DNA from: Pholiota molesta
Taxonomy: Eukaryota; Basidiomycota; Agaricomycetes; Agaricales; Strophariaceae
DNA length: 64,000 nt
Direction: 5' to 3'
Assembly (NCBI GenBank): GCA_014925825.1
Contig: JACGCK010000001.1
Span: 372,001 to 436,000 of the forward strand
The position numbers were made by a program, and so were the translations under genes. How positions within the stretch are numbered: the stretch's first letter is position 1; every line of letters begins with the position of its first letter. The notes under the pieces were generated by a model. That model had not been told where the DNA came from. It saw only the letters and a program-made list of their open reading frames with translations, and did no database searches. Shown here piece after piece: positions 12,653 to 22,430 of the stretch.

Positions 12653-13936
12653 TCAATTATTCGAAGGGGTTACGTCAGGCAAAGGCTGTATCTTCCCTGG
12701 CCAAAAGGCATCCCCACCCTTGTTCGAAGCATACCATGGACCATCATGCGCCAGTATGACTTGTACACGGGGCTGTTTGCGTAGTTCCCGAATGCGCGCG
12801 ATATGCTCCTCGGCCTTGTGCTTATCCGCGTGCATGCAGAAGTGCGGTCCGTATGGCATCCCGGTTTTGATCTGCGACTCGCCAGTGAGAATGCGCCAGT
12901 GGTGCGCGCTATCGGCTGCGAGGTAAATCCACGCGCCGTCGGGGGACGTACGTGCGAGGACGTTGATGTGCCCCGCGACGTGGCCGGGGCTGTCGATGAT
13001 GTAGAGACTGCCGTCGCCGTAAAAGTCGAGTGCGCGGGGGAATGGACCGAGGGGCGACCACTCAGCAACGGGCAGATATCGCGTGCGGTCTGCAGGGTAC
13101 AGATCACTGGCGAGGGTGGAAGTGGGGTTCTTTGGATAGGCATTTTCGAAAAGAGGCAGACAATCACCGCCGACAAGGAATGTGCTCTTTTTGAAGGCGT
13201 GTGTGTCACCGGTGTGGTCCCAGTGGACGTGCGAAACACAGACGAAATCGATGTCGTCGGGGCCAAGACCGCCTTTCGACAGAGACTCGAGGCAACTTGG
13301 TGCGTCTCCGAGTGGGAATAAGGAAGCGATCCTCTTCTGGACCTCAGGCGGGTAGCTCGACAAATTTTTGTTTATTCCAAGGTCGAACAAGAACTTCTCT
13401 GGTCGTTTGCTGTGTTGTAGCAGGAAACATAGAGCAGGCAGAGTGCTTTTTTGCCCAGGAACAGCATCGGCGATGAATAGATCGTCTGATGCGATCAAGG
13501 ACCCGCCCTCTAGAGCAGATACATTGCAGAATGCTTGGTCGGAGGTCGAAGCTGGAAGAGTCATCCTGAGATGAAGTTGTTGAATTCAAGAGGATAGCGA
13601 TGCGTTCAAGTGTCAGTTTGAACGGATGTTGATTTTAGGGAACGTCCAAGATTGAAACCCTAGGGTACCGTGAGTCAAAGTGACACCTTGAAGGATAAAT
13701 AAGGACCCTATATATAGGAGAGGAGCTTATCGGTGAACCAGTAACACTGTCAGGAAATCACCACCTCCGGCCGCATCACTCGGGAGTGGAATGCCGGCTG
13801 CAGATGTGAGTTTGTGGACCAACAGCTGTGACAGCTGACCCATGCCGTTGGGAGAAATATAGAAAGAATAACTCACGTACGACATTGGGAGCCTGAGCGA
13901 CAGTCTCCTCAAGGACATGTGTTACCGAGAAGGACG
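12561..13936 (-). repeat. Segmental duplication, copy B
   Basis: Counterpart of 8488-9902. It contains the intact metallo-hydrolase and about 370 bp upstream. Coding identity between copies is visibly high, whereas the upstream part has small indels and substitutions, so the duplication is not very recent. Confidence 0.8.
12653..13564 (-). CDS. Metallo-beta-lactamase-fold hydrolase, copy B (intact, lactonase-like)
   Basis: A single uninterrupted reading frame of 303 aa without introns. The HxHxDH metal motif is H112-V-H114-W-D116-H117. Further ligands are H195 or H199 in SPGHVAGHI, D218 in AADSAHH and H273 in ILAHDGP. Length, single domain and motif order match the AttM/AiiA-like (N-acyl homoserine lactonase-like) branch of the MBL fold, so hydrolysis of a lactone or ester bond is likely; the actual substrate is unknown. 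No signal peptide is visible, so it is probably cytosolic. A TATATATA element at 13709-13716 lies about 145 bp upstream of the ATG. Because it is intact, it provides the reference that shows copy A is one base short. Confidence 0.9.
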   Translation of the reverse strand: MTLPASTSDQAFCNVSALEGGSLIASDDLFIADAVPGQKSTLPALCFLLQHSKRPEKFLFDLGINKNLSSYPPEVQKRIASLFPLGDAPSCLESLSKGGLGPDDIDFVCVSHVHWDHTGDTHAFKKSTFLVGGDCLPLFENAYPKNPTSTLASDLYPADRTRYLPVAEWSPLGPFPRALDFYGDGSLYIIDSPGHVAGHINVLARTSPDGAWIYLAADSAHHWRILTGESQIKTGMPYGPHFCMHADKHKAEEHIARIRELRKQPRVQVILAHDGPWYASNKGGDAFWPGKIQPLPDVTPSNN

Positions 13937-14698
13937 CGTGTCCTATAAAGAAGAAATCTGTGACCACCATATAACCAACATATAGCTATGTTGGACTCGT
14001 TCAGAAAAGATGCTTCAAATCTCAAAACCCAAGCGCAGATAAAAGGGGTCCACGACTGCGAAAGAAGAAAATCTGACGACTTTAGACACACCACAAATCA
14101 GGAAATCCATGCAGTAGTACAAGACGTTGTTTCTTTTGTGTTGCTGTGCATCGTAGCATCATCGTAGCTGAGCGCTGAGCGCTCATGGTCATTAGATCAA
14201 TGGTGCCAGCAGCGTGTCAGACCCCGTGAGATCGCAATGAATAGCTCCCTGTGCGGTAGGTAGAACAAGCATTAGACTGTTTCTCGGATGCAGCTCGGAT
14301 GCATGGATGAGCTCTGGGATCGATGACTACGAGAGTGGTTCTGAGCGGAATGCGTGGGACAGTCTGTAAAATTGAAGAGGCGCTCTGCGGAGTTTGAAGC
14401 TGCGGCAAAGACGCAGTTCTTTCAACGTTTCTGACAGGCTCGGTGCCGGTGCTCGACTGTGACGACTACCACCGTCTCTCTCTCCCACATTCCCCCAGAA
14501 CACACCAATCGTCCTTGTCTTCCTCCTCCACCCCGCAAACAATAGCGCCATTCTCTTATAGAGCCGTCCGCAACCCCGTTCCATACCTATTCCACCATCG
14601 TTCATAATCCCTCCTTTTGCATCCAGTACGCCAATTCCAACGCCCGATACCTCTGACGAAATTAACACTCCATTAATCAGACACATCTATCTCTTACT
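13565..14698. other. Region between metallo-hydrolase B and the Btz gene, with a possible gene remnant
   Basis: To about 13936 this is the duplicated upstream segment. A minus-strand piece reading THVLEETVAQAPNV ends at a GTACGTGAGT donor-like sequence, with a counterpart HVLEKAISKAHNL in copy A; I do not recognise it. Between 14290 and 14430 the minus strand reads AERLFNFTDCPTHSAQ, the counterpart of the remnant near 10200. The rest, up to 14698, should be the promoter and 5' UTR of the Btz gene. Confidence 0.45.
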
Positions 14699-17134
14699 AT
14701 GCCCGCTGCTGTAGCTTTGCCCTCGCCTACGCGGCCAGTCACCAAAGTGGCCACGACCAAACCGCGCGCCGGAGTTGCTGCGCCGAAGAAACGTCGAGTG
14801 ATTAGCCGCAGAGGCAGAACGAGGGGGGACCTCGACAGCGACGATGAGATCGAGCGTGAGGCGGCGACTGATTCAGAGTCGGAGGAGGATGATCTTTCGT
14901 CGCTCGATTCTGCGACGGATGATTCGGACACGGAACCCGCATCTGAAGACGTAATTCCCCGCGATCGTACTCATCTGCCTACTCCTAGAAACAGCAAGAG
15001 CCCCGAGACTGTGGTGAAGGAAGAGACAGGTAGGGTGAATGGAGGCGCAGAATCCTTTTTTGCACCTTCGGGAGATTGGTCGGAGATGGTGACGGATGAG
15101 AAAGCGAATGGGCCTTCGGAACTACCAGTGATTGACTTTGCAGATTTTAGCGGCCATCCAGCTCCCCAGAAGGCGCCCCCACGGAAGACGAAGAAAGCTC
15201 CCAAGCCCAATCGTTCATCCGTGTCTCGTGCTACTACCGCTCCACCGGCGGTTTCTGAGGAAAAGGACACTTCGGTCTCTATTGAACCCTCTGAACCCGT
15301 CCCCGTGGAGCCCAAATCCGCCTCTTCGTATCCCGCTCGAACTTCAGGACAATCTGCTCGCCAGGCTTACCAGCATAAACTGGAAACCGACCCTTCATTC
15401 GTTCCCACAATTGGTAACTTCTGGGGTCATGACGATCGCTTAATCGACACAGAACTGCGTAGCTTAAGTGGTTGGTGGAGAGGGCGCGGCCGGGGAAGGG
15501 GTCGAGGGTTCGCCATGCGTGGGCGTGGCGGTGCACAACCTCCATCGCGCAGTTTGCCTGATGGAGAGGACCCTGCCCACGCTAAGGAATTTGAAGTTCC
15601 CCCTATTGAACGGGCTTGGACGCATGATGGATTCGAAGAGCTGAAGCGGAAGGAAGAGCATCGCCGTGCGGAACAGTTGGCTGCCAGAAATGCTCAGGCA
15701 TCTCCCAAACGCGGCAATTTCGGTGCTGGCAGAGGTGCATTTGTGGCTGGTCGTGGCAGGGGAGGTTTCGCGAGAGGGGGCTTCGCAACACCAGGGCCAC
15801 GAAACGGCACTCAATTCGGCCGCATTCGCTTTGCCATGAAGCCAGAACTTATGTGGACCAAACAACATGAAGCCTTCCTATACTTCGATTCGACACTCAA
15901 ACCTCGTCAGGGCCAGGACCAGGGCTTCCGCGTCAAAATACCTGGGCATTCGGCGCAAATAATTCGGACGACTCCGACTCAGCGCGAAACACCTCAGGCG
16001 TCTACTTCCAAGGTCCCGAGTGAATCCGGCTCCACTGTAGGAGATAATAGTTTCATTGTCCGACTGCCCAAGCGCGCTGGGAAGGAACGAGAAGCGCCGG
16101 TCGCAGAGGTCGATGTGACGCCCATTGAAGAGGTATTCACTGTTCGACCACAACTAGCAACTGCGAAACCGCCCACTGCACCCGAATCGGTTCAAGTCCA
16201 CCTTCCTCCTTCCATGCCTGTTCCAGCTACACCTTCAGTCGCTGCAGTTCCAGAGCTACCAGAACCCGCCATTCGGTCGCAATTGGAGATGTTGACATTG
16301 GAGCCGCAGCCAGCTGATCCTGAACGCGTTGCGAAGACCGAGCAAGCCGTTCTACGCCAGCCAGCCACGGAAGCGCCTACCGATGTTCAAGTACCCGAGG
16401 TATCGCAACCTGCCGAGCGGCCCACACTTCCGACCCTACAAACTGCCTTCTCTCCCCCTCCCCCACAACCTTTGGTCCAGCCAACTCCCGGGTATGGCTC
16501 GCCTTACGGCTTCCACCCGGCTCTTCCTCCTGGTCTTGCAATGGATCAACACGGTATTCCGTACGAGCTGGCTACCGGGCGGCCCGTTTATCTCCAAACT
16601 CCCGCTATGTACAATCCCCGTCCTGTCATGCCTTCTCCCTACAATCCTGGCATACAATTTGTGCCCGGTCACATGCATCATGCCTCAGCAGTATCTCCCG
16701 ACTTCTTATCTCACTCCGCTCCTCATACCCCTCCTGTGAATGGTTTCATTGATCCTGCCACTGGAACGCCCATCTTCTCCTTCCCCCGCCAAACATCCCG
16801 CATCGAAATTCGGGCTCCGACAGAAGAATCAGAGCGGGCCGCCAAATCCTCGAGATTACGCACTACGGCGCCGACGTTCCAACCTTCGCACCATGCTAGC
16901 AATCCTAGTAATGGGTACTATCAGCAGCCTGCGCACAATGAGGATAACGGCCATGCACTGATGGAAGATGCCAGCCAAGCTGGCATGAACGGTATGATGG
17001 CGTACCCAGCTTACCAGCAAACGTATTATTATCCAGAGCCCTACGGCTATCCGCAGTACGTGGATATGTCACAGGGCGGACAGTATGACATGTACAACAT
17101 GGACCAGCCTCCTCAGGGCACTGTTTATTATTGA
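14699..17134 (+). CDS. Btz-domain protein (CASC3/Barentsz-like, eIF4AIII binding)
   Basis: A single exon of 811 aa. The N-terminus is basic (KKRRVISRRGRTRG), then acidic and Ser-rich. The Btz/SELOR signature starts near residue 230: DPSFVPTIGNFWGHDDR, RSLSGWWRGRGRGRGRG and, after an RG-rich spacer, RAWTHDGFEELKRKEEHRR. Aromatic residues of this region in CASC3/MLN51 clamp eIF4AIII in the exon junction complex. RGG-type repeats lie at about residues 260-285 and 340-370. The C-terminal half is Pro/Gln/Tyr-rich and disordered, ending MDQPPQGTVYY. It probably acts in mRNP processing or decay. Animal CASC3 is similar in size and also mostly disordered. The call is based on the Btz motif; the rest is low-complexity and not diagnostic. 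Confidence 0.8.
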   Translation: MPAAVALPSPTRPVTKVATTKPRAGVAAPKKRRVISRRGRTRGDLDSDDEIEREAATDSESEEDDLSSLDSATDDSDTEPASEDVIPRDRTHLPTPRNSKSPETVVKEETGRVNGGAESFFAPSGDWSEMVTDEKANGPSELPVIDFADFSGHPAPQKAPPRKTKKAPKPNRSSVSRATTAPPAVSEEKDTSVSIEPSEPVPVEPKSASSYPARTSGQSARQAYQHKLETDPSFVPTIGNFWGHDDRLIDTELRSLSGWWRGRGRGRGRGFAMRGRGGAQPPSRSLPDGEDPAHAKEFEVPPIERAWTHDGFEELKRKEEHRRAEQLAARNAQASPKRGNFGAGRGAFVAGRGRGGFARGGFATPGPRNGTQFGRIRFAMKPELMWTKQHEAFLYFDSTLKPRQGQDQGFRVKIPGHSAQIIRTTPTQRETPQASTSKVPSESGSTVGDNSFIVRLPKRAGKEREAPVAEVDVTPIEEVFTVRPQLATAKPPTAPESVQVHLPPSMPVPATPSVAAVPELPEPAIRSQLEMLTLEPQPADPERVAKTEQAVLRQPATEAPTDVQVPEVSQPAERPTLPTLQTAFSPPPPQPLVQPTPGYGSPYGFHPALPPGLAMDQHGIPYELATGRPVYLQTPAMYNPRPVMPSPYNPGIQFVPGHMHHASAVSPDFLSHSAPHTPPVNGFIDPATGTPIFSFPRQTSRIEIRAPTEESERAAKSSRLRTTAPTFQPSHHASNPSNGYYQQPAHNEDNGHALMEDASQAGMNGMMAYPAYQQTYYYPEPYGYPQYVDMSQGGQYDMYNMDQPPQGTVYY

Positions 17135-17891
17135 ACTCTCCCCTTTCTTTTCTGACTGACTCTGCCTCCATCCATGCCCACTTATGACGCTTACTTACAC
17201 TATATATCGCTCTTCCACTGCTTGTTGCTTACGATTCTCTGGCCTCGCTTTTTGCGCTTCCTCACCATTTTTGGTTGCTATGTGTGTTGGTCTTGTTTTC
17301 TGAATCATCGATCTCGCTTTACATCCGCATATTACATATATTGACCGTCAGTCCCCCTCATCATCGCAACTCATACATTCATTATATACAAAACACTACA
17401 TACTCTCAGTATTTTTTTTGGTTTCCAATCCGTTTGGCTTTTTCTCGATTCCTTGTGTGTTTTGTGCCTTTCTTTTCTACTTACATTCTTCATATTTTAC
17501 TTGATTGTTTTCATAGTTGTTTTCCGTCTTGAATCTATATATGTTTGTTGTGATTTACGTCACGACATTTATGCCATGTCAAAGTACGTTTTCGAAAATG
17601 AATTTTCGGCGTTGTCTCGGTGACACAACCCTTCATCCAGAGCTTGCAGGTATGTAGATCGACTGTCTGGGACTGGCGTAAAAGAGGCCAGGGCCTGTCC
17701 ATTTCAAGGGTCACGACAGTCCGAAAATGCTATCGCCATCGATGCCAACAGATACCAAAATGCACACGTTGTCCTCGTGTATTCAGCTGCTTTGTTCAGT
17801 CCGTCGTTGCGCAGCGGCAGTCCATTCGGAACCCAGTTAAAAAGATCAGGCTGGCCGGTCAGCATCGTGTGCCACCTAATATACCTCCATC
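17135..17891. other. Intergenic region between the Btz gene and a disordered-protein gene
   Basis: T/C-rich 3' UTR-like sequence to about 17560, then probable promoter and 5' UTR of the next gene. No supported gene. Confidence 0.5.
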
Positions 17892-19150
17892 ATGGCCCAC
17901 TTCCCAAGGTAATGCCCGCCGCGCCTACTCCACGCGCACTTCAAAGATTTCAGCTGAAGCTTTGACGATGGTGTATCAGTGCACGCCTTTCACGGCAGGA
18001 GTTGTACTCCTACGGATTCCGAGAAGGCCAACCTTGGGGAGAAGACAGACGCGCTCTACAATCTGCCCTTCTTGAAATGGACCAGCTAGAAAGGGAGATT
18101 CAGCAGAACTACATATATGCTAGACCCACTCCTAATAACCCTTATGCACCGGCCTCTACTGCCATTCCGCGCTATGCGAGTCCGACGCCCAGTGGCTATT
18201 TTGCGCCTGGGCGATATCCGAGTCCAGATATTCGTATAGCGCGCAGCGATGCTTCAGACAGGTCGTCTGATATCTCTGACGTTTCTCCATATGCAGGCCG
18301 AGGATACGATTATTCTACTGGCTACCGGGACCCTGTAAATTATGGCAACGTACAACCTGGGTGGGGTCAACCAGCTCCTTCAAGTTTCCAAAGATCCCCA
18401 AGTGCTTCTGCGGTTCCTCAAAGTTTTCAAAGATCTACGAGTGGTTCCGTGGCACCTCAAAGTTTTCAAAGAGTTCCGAGTGGTTCCGCGGTTCCTCCAA
18501 ATTTCCAAAGTTTTCCAGAGCAATATTTCTCTGCACCTCCATCTCATATCTCGCCTTCGACCTCTAGAAATTTCCACTCAATAGAAGACCCATCGCAGCA
18601 TTTGAATGCGCCAGCCTACTATGGCTCTAGGGCCTCAAACACTTCTCGTAGCAGTAATGCGGGCAATGCGCCTGCTCAGCCATTCAGTCCATCGCAAATG
18701 CAGCTTGTCGCTTTTAATAACGGCCGGGCGGCGGCACCGGATTACGATGGTCCTCCAGAAGAAGAGCGCTATACTTCGCCAGCATCACCTCAGTGGTCCA
18801 TGGATGCGACTCGAGGAACATCCAGTTCTCAGAGATCCATGTCGGCTGCTTCTTTGCAGGGCATGTACCCCGCAGCCGATGCCTCGCCGCTATCTGGCTG
18901 TTCAGACGTGACGCGGTCCAGTGGCTACGCCGAATCCTACGATGTCGCTTCATATGGCGATTATCGCGAGTATCTTCCCGACAGCGAGGAGGAACGCGAA
19001 TACATGAGCGACGATGTTGCTAGCAATGAAGGCGAATATTATTCCTCGGGTGAAGAACCAGAATATGGAGGCGAAGGAGATGATATATATTCGGATGCCA
19101 GTGGAGGATACTCGGACTCATACGACGATGAGAGCTATGGCTCTGATTGA
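17892..19150 (+). CDS. Disordered Ser/Pro/Tyr-rich protein of unknown function with 13-residue repeats
   Basis: The open frame covering 18002-19150 has no suitable ATG. A tiny first exon at 17892-17908 (ATG plus 14 nt) solves this: splicing over a 71-nt GT-AG intron (17909-17979) gives MAHFPSARLSRQELYSYGFR in frame, for about 395 aa. The protein has a short charged helix near the N-terminus (LLEMDQLEREIQQ), then a Ser/Pro/Tyr-rich middle with three 13-residue repeats, and an acidic Asp/Glu/Tyr/Ser tail (DDIYSDASGGYSDSYDDESY). No domain is recognised. The acidic tail and disorder could suit a nuclear or scaffolding role, but that is a guess. Confidence 0.65.
18377..18517 (+). repeat. 39-bp in-frame tandem repeats
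   Basis: Three 39-bp units (18377-18415, 18416-18454, 18455-18493) and a partial fourth encode PSSFQRSPSASAV, PQSFQRSTSGSVA, PQSFQRVPSGSAV and PPNFQSFP. Because the unit is a multiple of three, copy-number change would keep the frame. Confidence 0.85.
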
Positions 19151-19626
19151 ATGGGTAAGTGCAACTTTTTACTGTACTTATACCTGAGGACAAGGTCTAT
19201 TCGATTATAATACCTGGTTTGATTCATCATTCAATACGATTTCACTTGGGTCGGTCCTCGGGATCAGTGAGTGCGAGTCAGGGGCAAAAATGACTCGCGT
19301 CCGTACCACGTGACAGGTAAGTGACCGTATTTGTCATGCTATGAGCAGCGGTGGCAGTCTCCTCACGCCTTGTTTCTACCCACCACCGTCTCGTTGACGT
19401 CGCTGGTGCCATTCATCCACTTCAGCCTCGTTTCCAGTGGTTCGAAGCTAACGAATCGGTAACCTTAGACTGGTAGGTTTCAAAATATGTTTTTTACTAA
19501 CAGAAAGCCCACTACACGGTCGTTTAATAGACGCTAGCACGCCGCTGTAACTGACGAAGACAAAGAGTACTCGATACATCTTTGTGACCACCAATCCGAG
19601 AACATCCCGCTACCCCTCCTCGACAA
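19151..19626. other. TFIIB promoter region
   Basis: 476 bp between tandem genes. It includes an E-box-like CACGTG at about 19308. A possible 5' UTR intron may exist near 19470-19530, but I cannot support it. No gene is seen. Confidence 0.5.
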
Positions 19627-20733
19627 ATGGCATACGCTCAACCATTCCCTCTCGCTGCGCCTCAGCAGCCGAAAGGCCCTGCGCCACCCACCTTTGGGCC
19701 CGACCTCGCGGTTCGACTCATCTGTCCGGAATGCAGAGACCCAAATCCTAACATTGTCGAGGAGTTCGGTAGCGGAGATCTCGTGTGCGGTAATTGTGGG
19801 CTCGTTTTAGGAGACCGTATCGTTGATACGAGGAGTGAATGGCGGGTATGTTTCTTTTTCTTTGGGGAAGTTTTCCCATGCATTTAACACCCTTTGAAGA
19901 CGTTCGCAAACGATGAAGGAGACGATCCTTCTCGTGTTGGTGCCGCCTCTGACCCTCTCATGGAAGGCATGGAGCAGCTTGAAACACTCATCAGCTTCCG
20001 TGACGGCGGATCGGGCATCGCGAGAGAGTTGCAAAGAGCATCTTCACGGTCGCAGAATTCGCGCTCAGAACGCTCCCTCCTCGTCGCATACCGCGATATC
20101 TCAAGTTGGTGTGATCAATTCTCCCTCCCCAAGACTATCAGCGATATCGCGAAGCAGCTATACAGGCGCTCCGACGAAGAGAAACTTTTGCGTGGAAAGC
20201 CGATGGACGCGGTCATTGCTGCCTGCATATTCATCGCTTGTCGACAAGCTCATGTGCCCCGAACGTTCCGTGAAATTTGCAATCTCACGCATGTGTCGAA
20301 GAAAATACTGGGGCAATGCTACAAGGCTCTCGAGCAAGCCTTCAACTTATCCCCTGGTGCATCAGCTACCCACACCGCCGCCTCGCCTTCTACAGGACCC
20401 GAAAACCTTCTGGTCCGATACTGCAATTATCTGGACCTACCGCCCAACATACAGTCCATCTGTGGTGACATCATCATCGCGGCTAGGAAGCACGGTATCG
20501 CCGACGGTCGTAGTCCGGTTTCTATCGCTGGAGGCGCGATATACTTCACTTGCCACTTGTTAGGCAAGGTGAAATCGGTCAGGGATATCAGCACTGTTGC
20601 AGGAGTGAGCGAGGGAACCATTAAGTTGGTTTATCGTCTCTATTATGCAGAAAAGGAGAAGCTGGTCAAGCAGGAGTGGATCGATGAAGGGAAGGCCAAC
20701 TTGGAGCGCCTTCCGAATGAATCTCCCAAGTAG
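19627..20733 (+). CDS. SUA7: Transcription initiation factor IIB
   Basis: General RNA polymerase II factor that bridges TBP-DNA and the polymerase. Exon 1 is 19627-19845 and exon 2 is 19900-20733, with a 54-nt GT-AG intron, giving 350 aa (yeast TFIIB is 345). The zinc ribbon ligands are C33, C36, C54 and C57 in LICPECRDP and [11 protein letters not shown]. The B-reader region reads [20 protein letters not shown] and SRVG. Two cyclin folds follow: the first contains [20 protein letters not shown] and [17 protein letters not shown], the second [19 protein letters not shown] and [17 protein letters not shown]. The frame is clean throughout, so consensus quality is good here. Confidence 0.95.
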
Positions 20734-21059
20734 ATACCTTCTTTTTCGTTCTTTTATGAACCACTGTCGTTGTTGTACTATCATCACATCCCCCAAGTAC
20801 ACTTCACACATCTCTTTCTCTCTAATCACAATTGTATCGGTAGTGGTCGCATTCAATGCAATTACATTTAGTAAAATACTTAATCACTTCTTTGTGCTTG
20901 AATCTTCCTACGTTGGAACAGTAAGAGTAAGAAATTACATGAATTTTTGGAGAGGGGGCCGTCTATATTGTTGGACATTTTTGGTGTCAAAAAATACATC
21001 ATTGACATGACTGAAATGTCGACAGAAGAAACAAAGATATGTACAACTATCCAACTCGA
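20734..21059. other. Convergent intergenic region TFIIB/RRS1
   Basis: About 326 bp of shared 3' flank between convergent genes. No gene or repeat is seen. Confidence 0.6.
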
Positions 21060-22241
21060 TCATCGGCGTCCTCCCCTCCCACCACGGCCACCTCTTCCTC
21101 CTCGGCCCCGTCCGCCACCAGATAGTTCGCGCCCTAGGGCAATACCTCCCCGTCCTTTGCTGGCATGGCTGATGGCTTTCCGAACGTTCAAAGTGTTTTC
21201 TTCTGCGCGAGGCTCTCTCCTCATCTTTTTAGAATCGCTTTCCATCTTGGCGATTAAGTCCAGGGAGTTCTTCTTCTCCGTAGTAATTGGGACTTCAGTA
21301 GGTTCGAACTAGATTCGAAAAAATCCTGAATATCTTTGACAAAAAATGATTGGAAAATATCACGCACCTTCCGCTTCACGCCCCGGATCTTTTTCTCTCC
21401 ATCGAGTTTCTTATCGAATTTGCCCATGCTAGCCGTGCTTACACGTGTTGTAGCGAGTGTCCTCTCGATCTCCTCCTTGCGTTCTGATTGAGGTTTGGTA
21501 GCGCGAGCCACGTTCTGCTGAGCTTTCTTCTCATTTTTGGATACCCGTTCTTTGCGCGCGTCACGGGCAGCTTTTCGAGGATCCCAGTCAGCATCTAACA
21601 GATTTCGAAAGAGAAAAAAATGATTAGTCATTGAAATGTAATGGAATTATGACACAGGACGCACCAGCATTGAGAGGCACCTCATGGATCCATTGCTCTT
21701 GCACTTCCTTGTTCTTTCCATGCCGACCCCATCTGTCAACCCAATCCTGCTTCTCCTCATCCCAGACCTTCTTCTCCTTCGTCTTATGTGAAATACCCTT
21801 TGCAGCAGCGAATTTCTCCCACTTTGTTGGCGGTTTGGGTTTGGGTAGGGGCTTTGCTCTCGGTAGTTGGTATACTGGGGGTGGGAGAACTGCGAGGGGG
21901 CCGTCGGGAGAGGCTTTTGTGGGGAGCGAGAAAAGAGAGGCCATGAGGGCTTGCACGCCGTCGCGCGCTAGTGATTGCAGATGGTCTTCCAGGTTTTCAC
22001 TGTTCCGTGTTATAGGAATATTAGAATCACGCTTTGTAGGATACAAATTCAACTGACTTGTAGGTTTCTTCTTCAATTGGGTTCAGATCTGTGACCAAGA
22101 GAAGGCCGGGGTCGACGTCCAGAGGCGTTTCTTTTTCGACAGTGACGGCCTGGCTACAGAATAAGTTAGATTGCGTATAGCCTGTGTGATGACAACTCAC
22201 TATTTTGCTGCATGAGCAGCTAGGATATTAGAAACGTCCAT
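21060..22241 (-). CDS. RRS1: Ribosome biogenesis regulatory protein RRS1
   Basis: Nucleolar factor that, with Rpf2, loads the 5S RNP (5S rRNA, uL18, uL5) onto pre-60S particles. The start at 22241 gives MDVSNILAAHAAK, followed by short introns. The conserved core reads ENLEDHLQSLARDGVQALMA, PLPKPKPPTKWEKFAAAKGI, KKVWDEEKQDWVDRWGRHGK and the exon start ADWDPRKAARDARKERVSKN. The WEKFAxxKGI and RWG(Y/R) motifs are the RRS1 hallmark. The C-terminus is rich in RGG (ELSGGGRGRGGRGGRGG) and ends with TGA at 21060. About five exons. It is divergent from TAF12 with only about 190 bp between start codons, so the two probably share a bidirectional promoter. Confidence 0.92.
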
Positions 22242-22430
22242 TATTGTAGTAGTACCAGTTCAGAAAAAAGAGATCCGGCAAGTGCGTGTTTGGTCCAGAC
22301 GCGCTTGCCAAACTCAAGTCATCCTTCCGTGCTGTGGAACCGCACTCATCTCCTTGTCTTGACTTCGTTGTTCAACACCCCCGGTTTCCGCCTTTGAATA
22401 CCATCCTCGCATTAGGCCCTGTTCCAAGCA

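Noticed and set aside
18002..18004. Start of the disordered protein at 18002
   Set aside because: The codon is TTG; an upstream ATG exon with a good intron gives a proper start.
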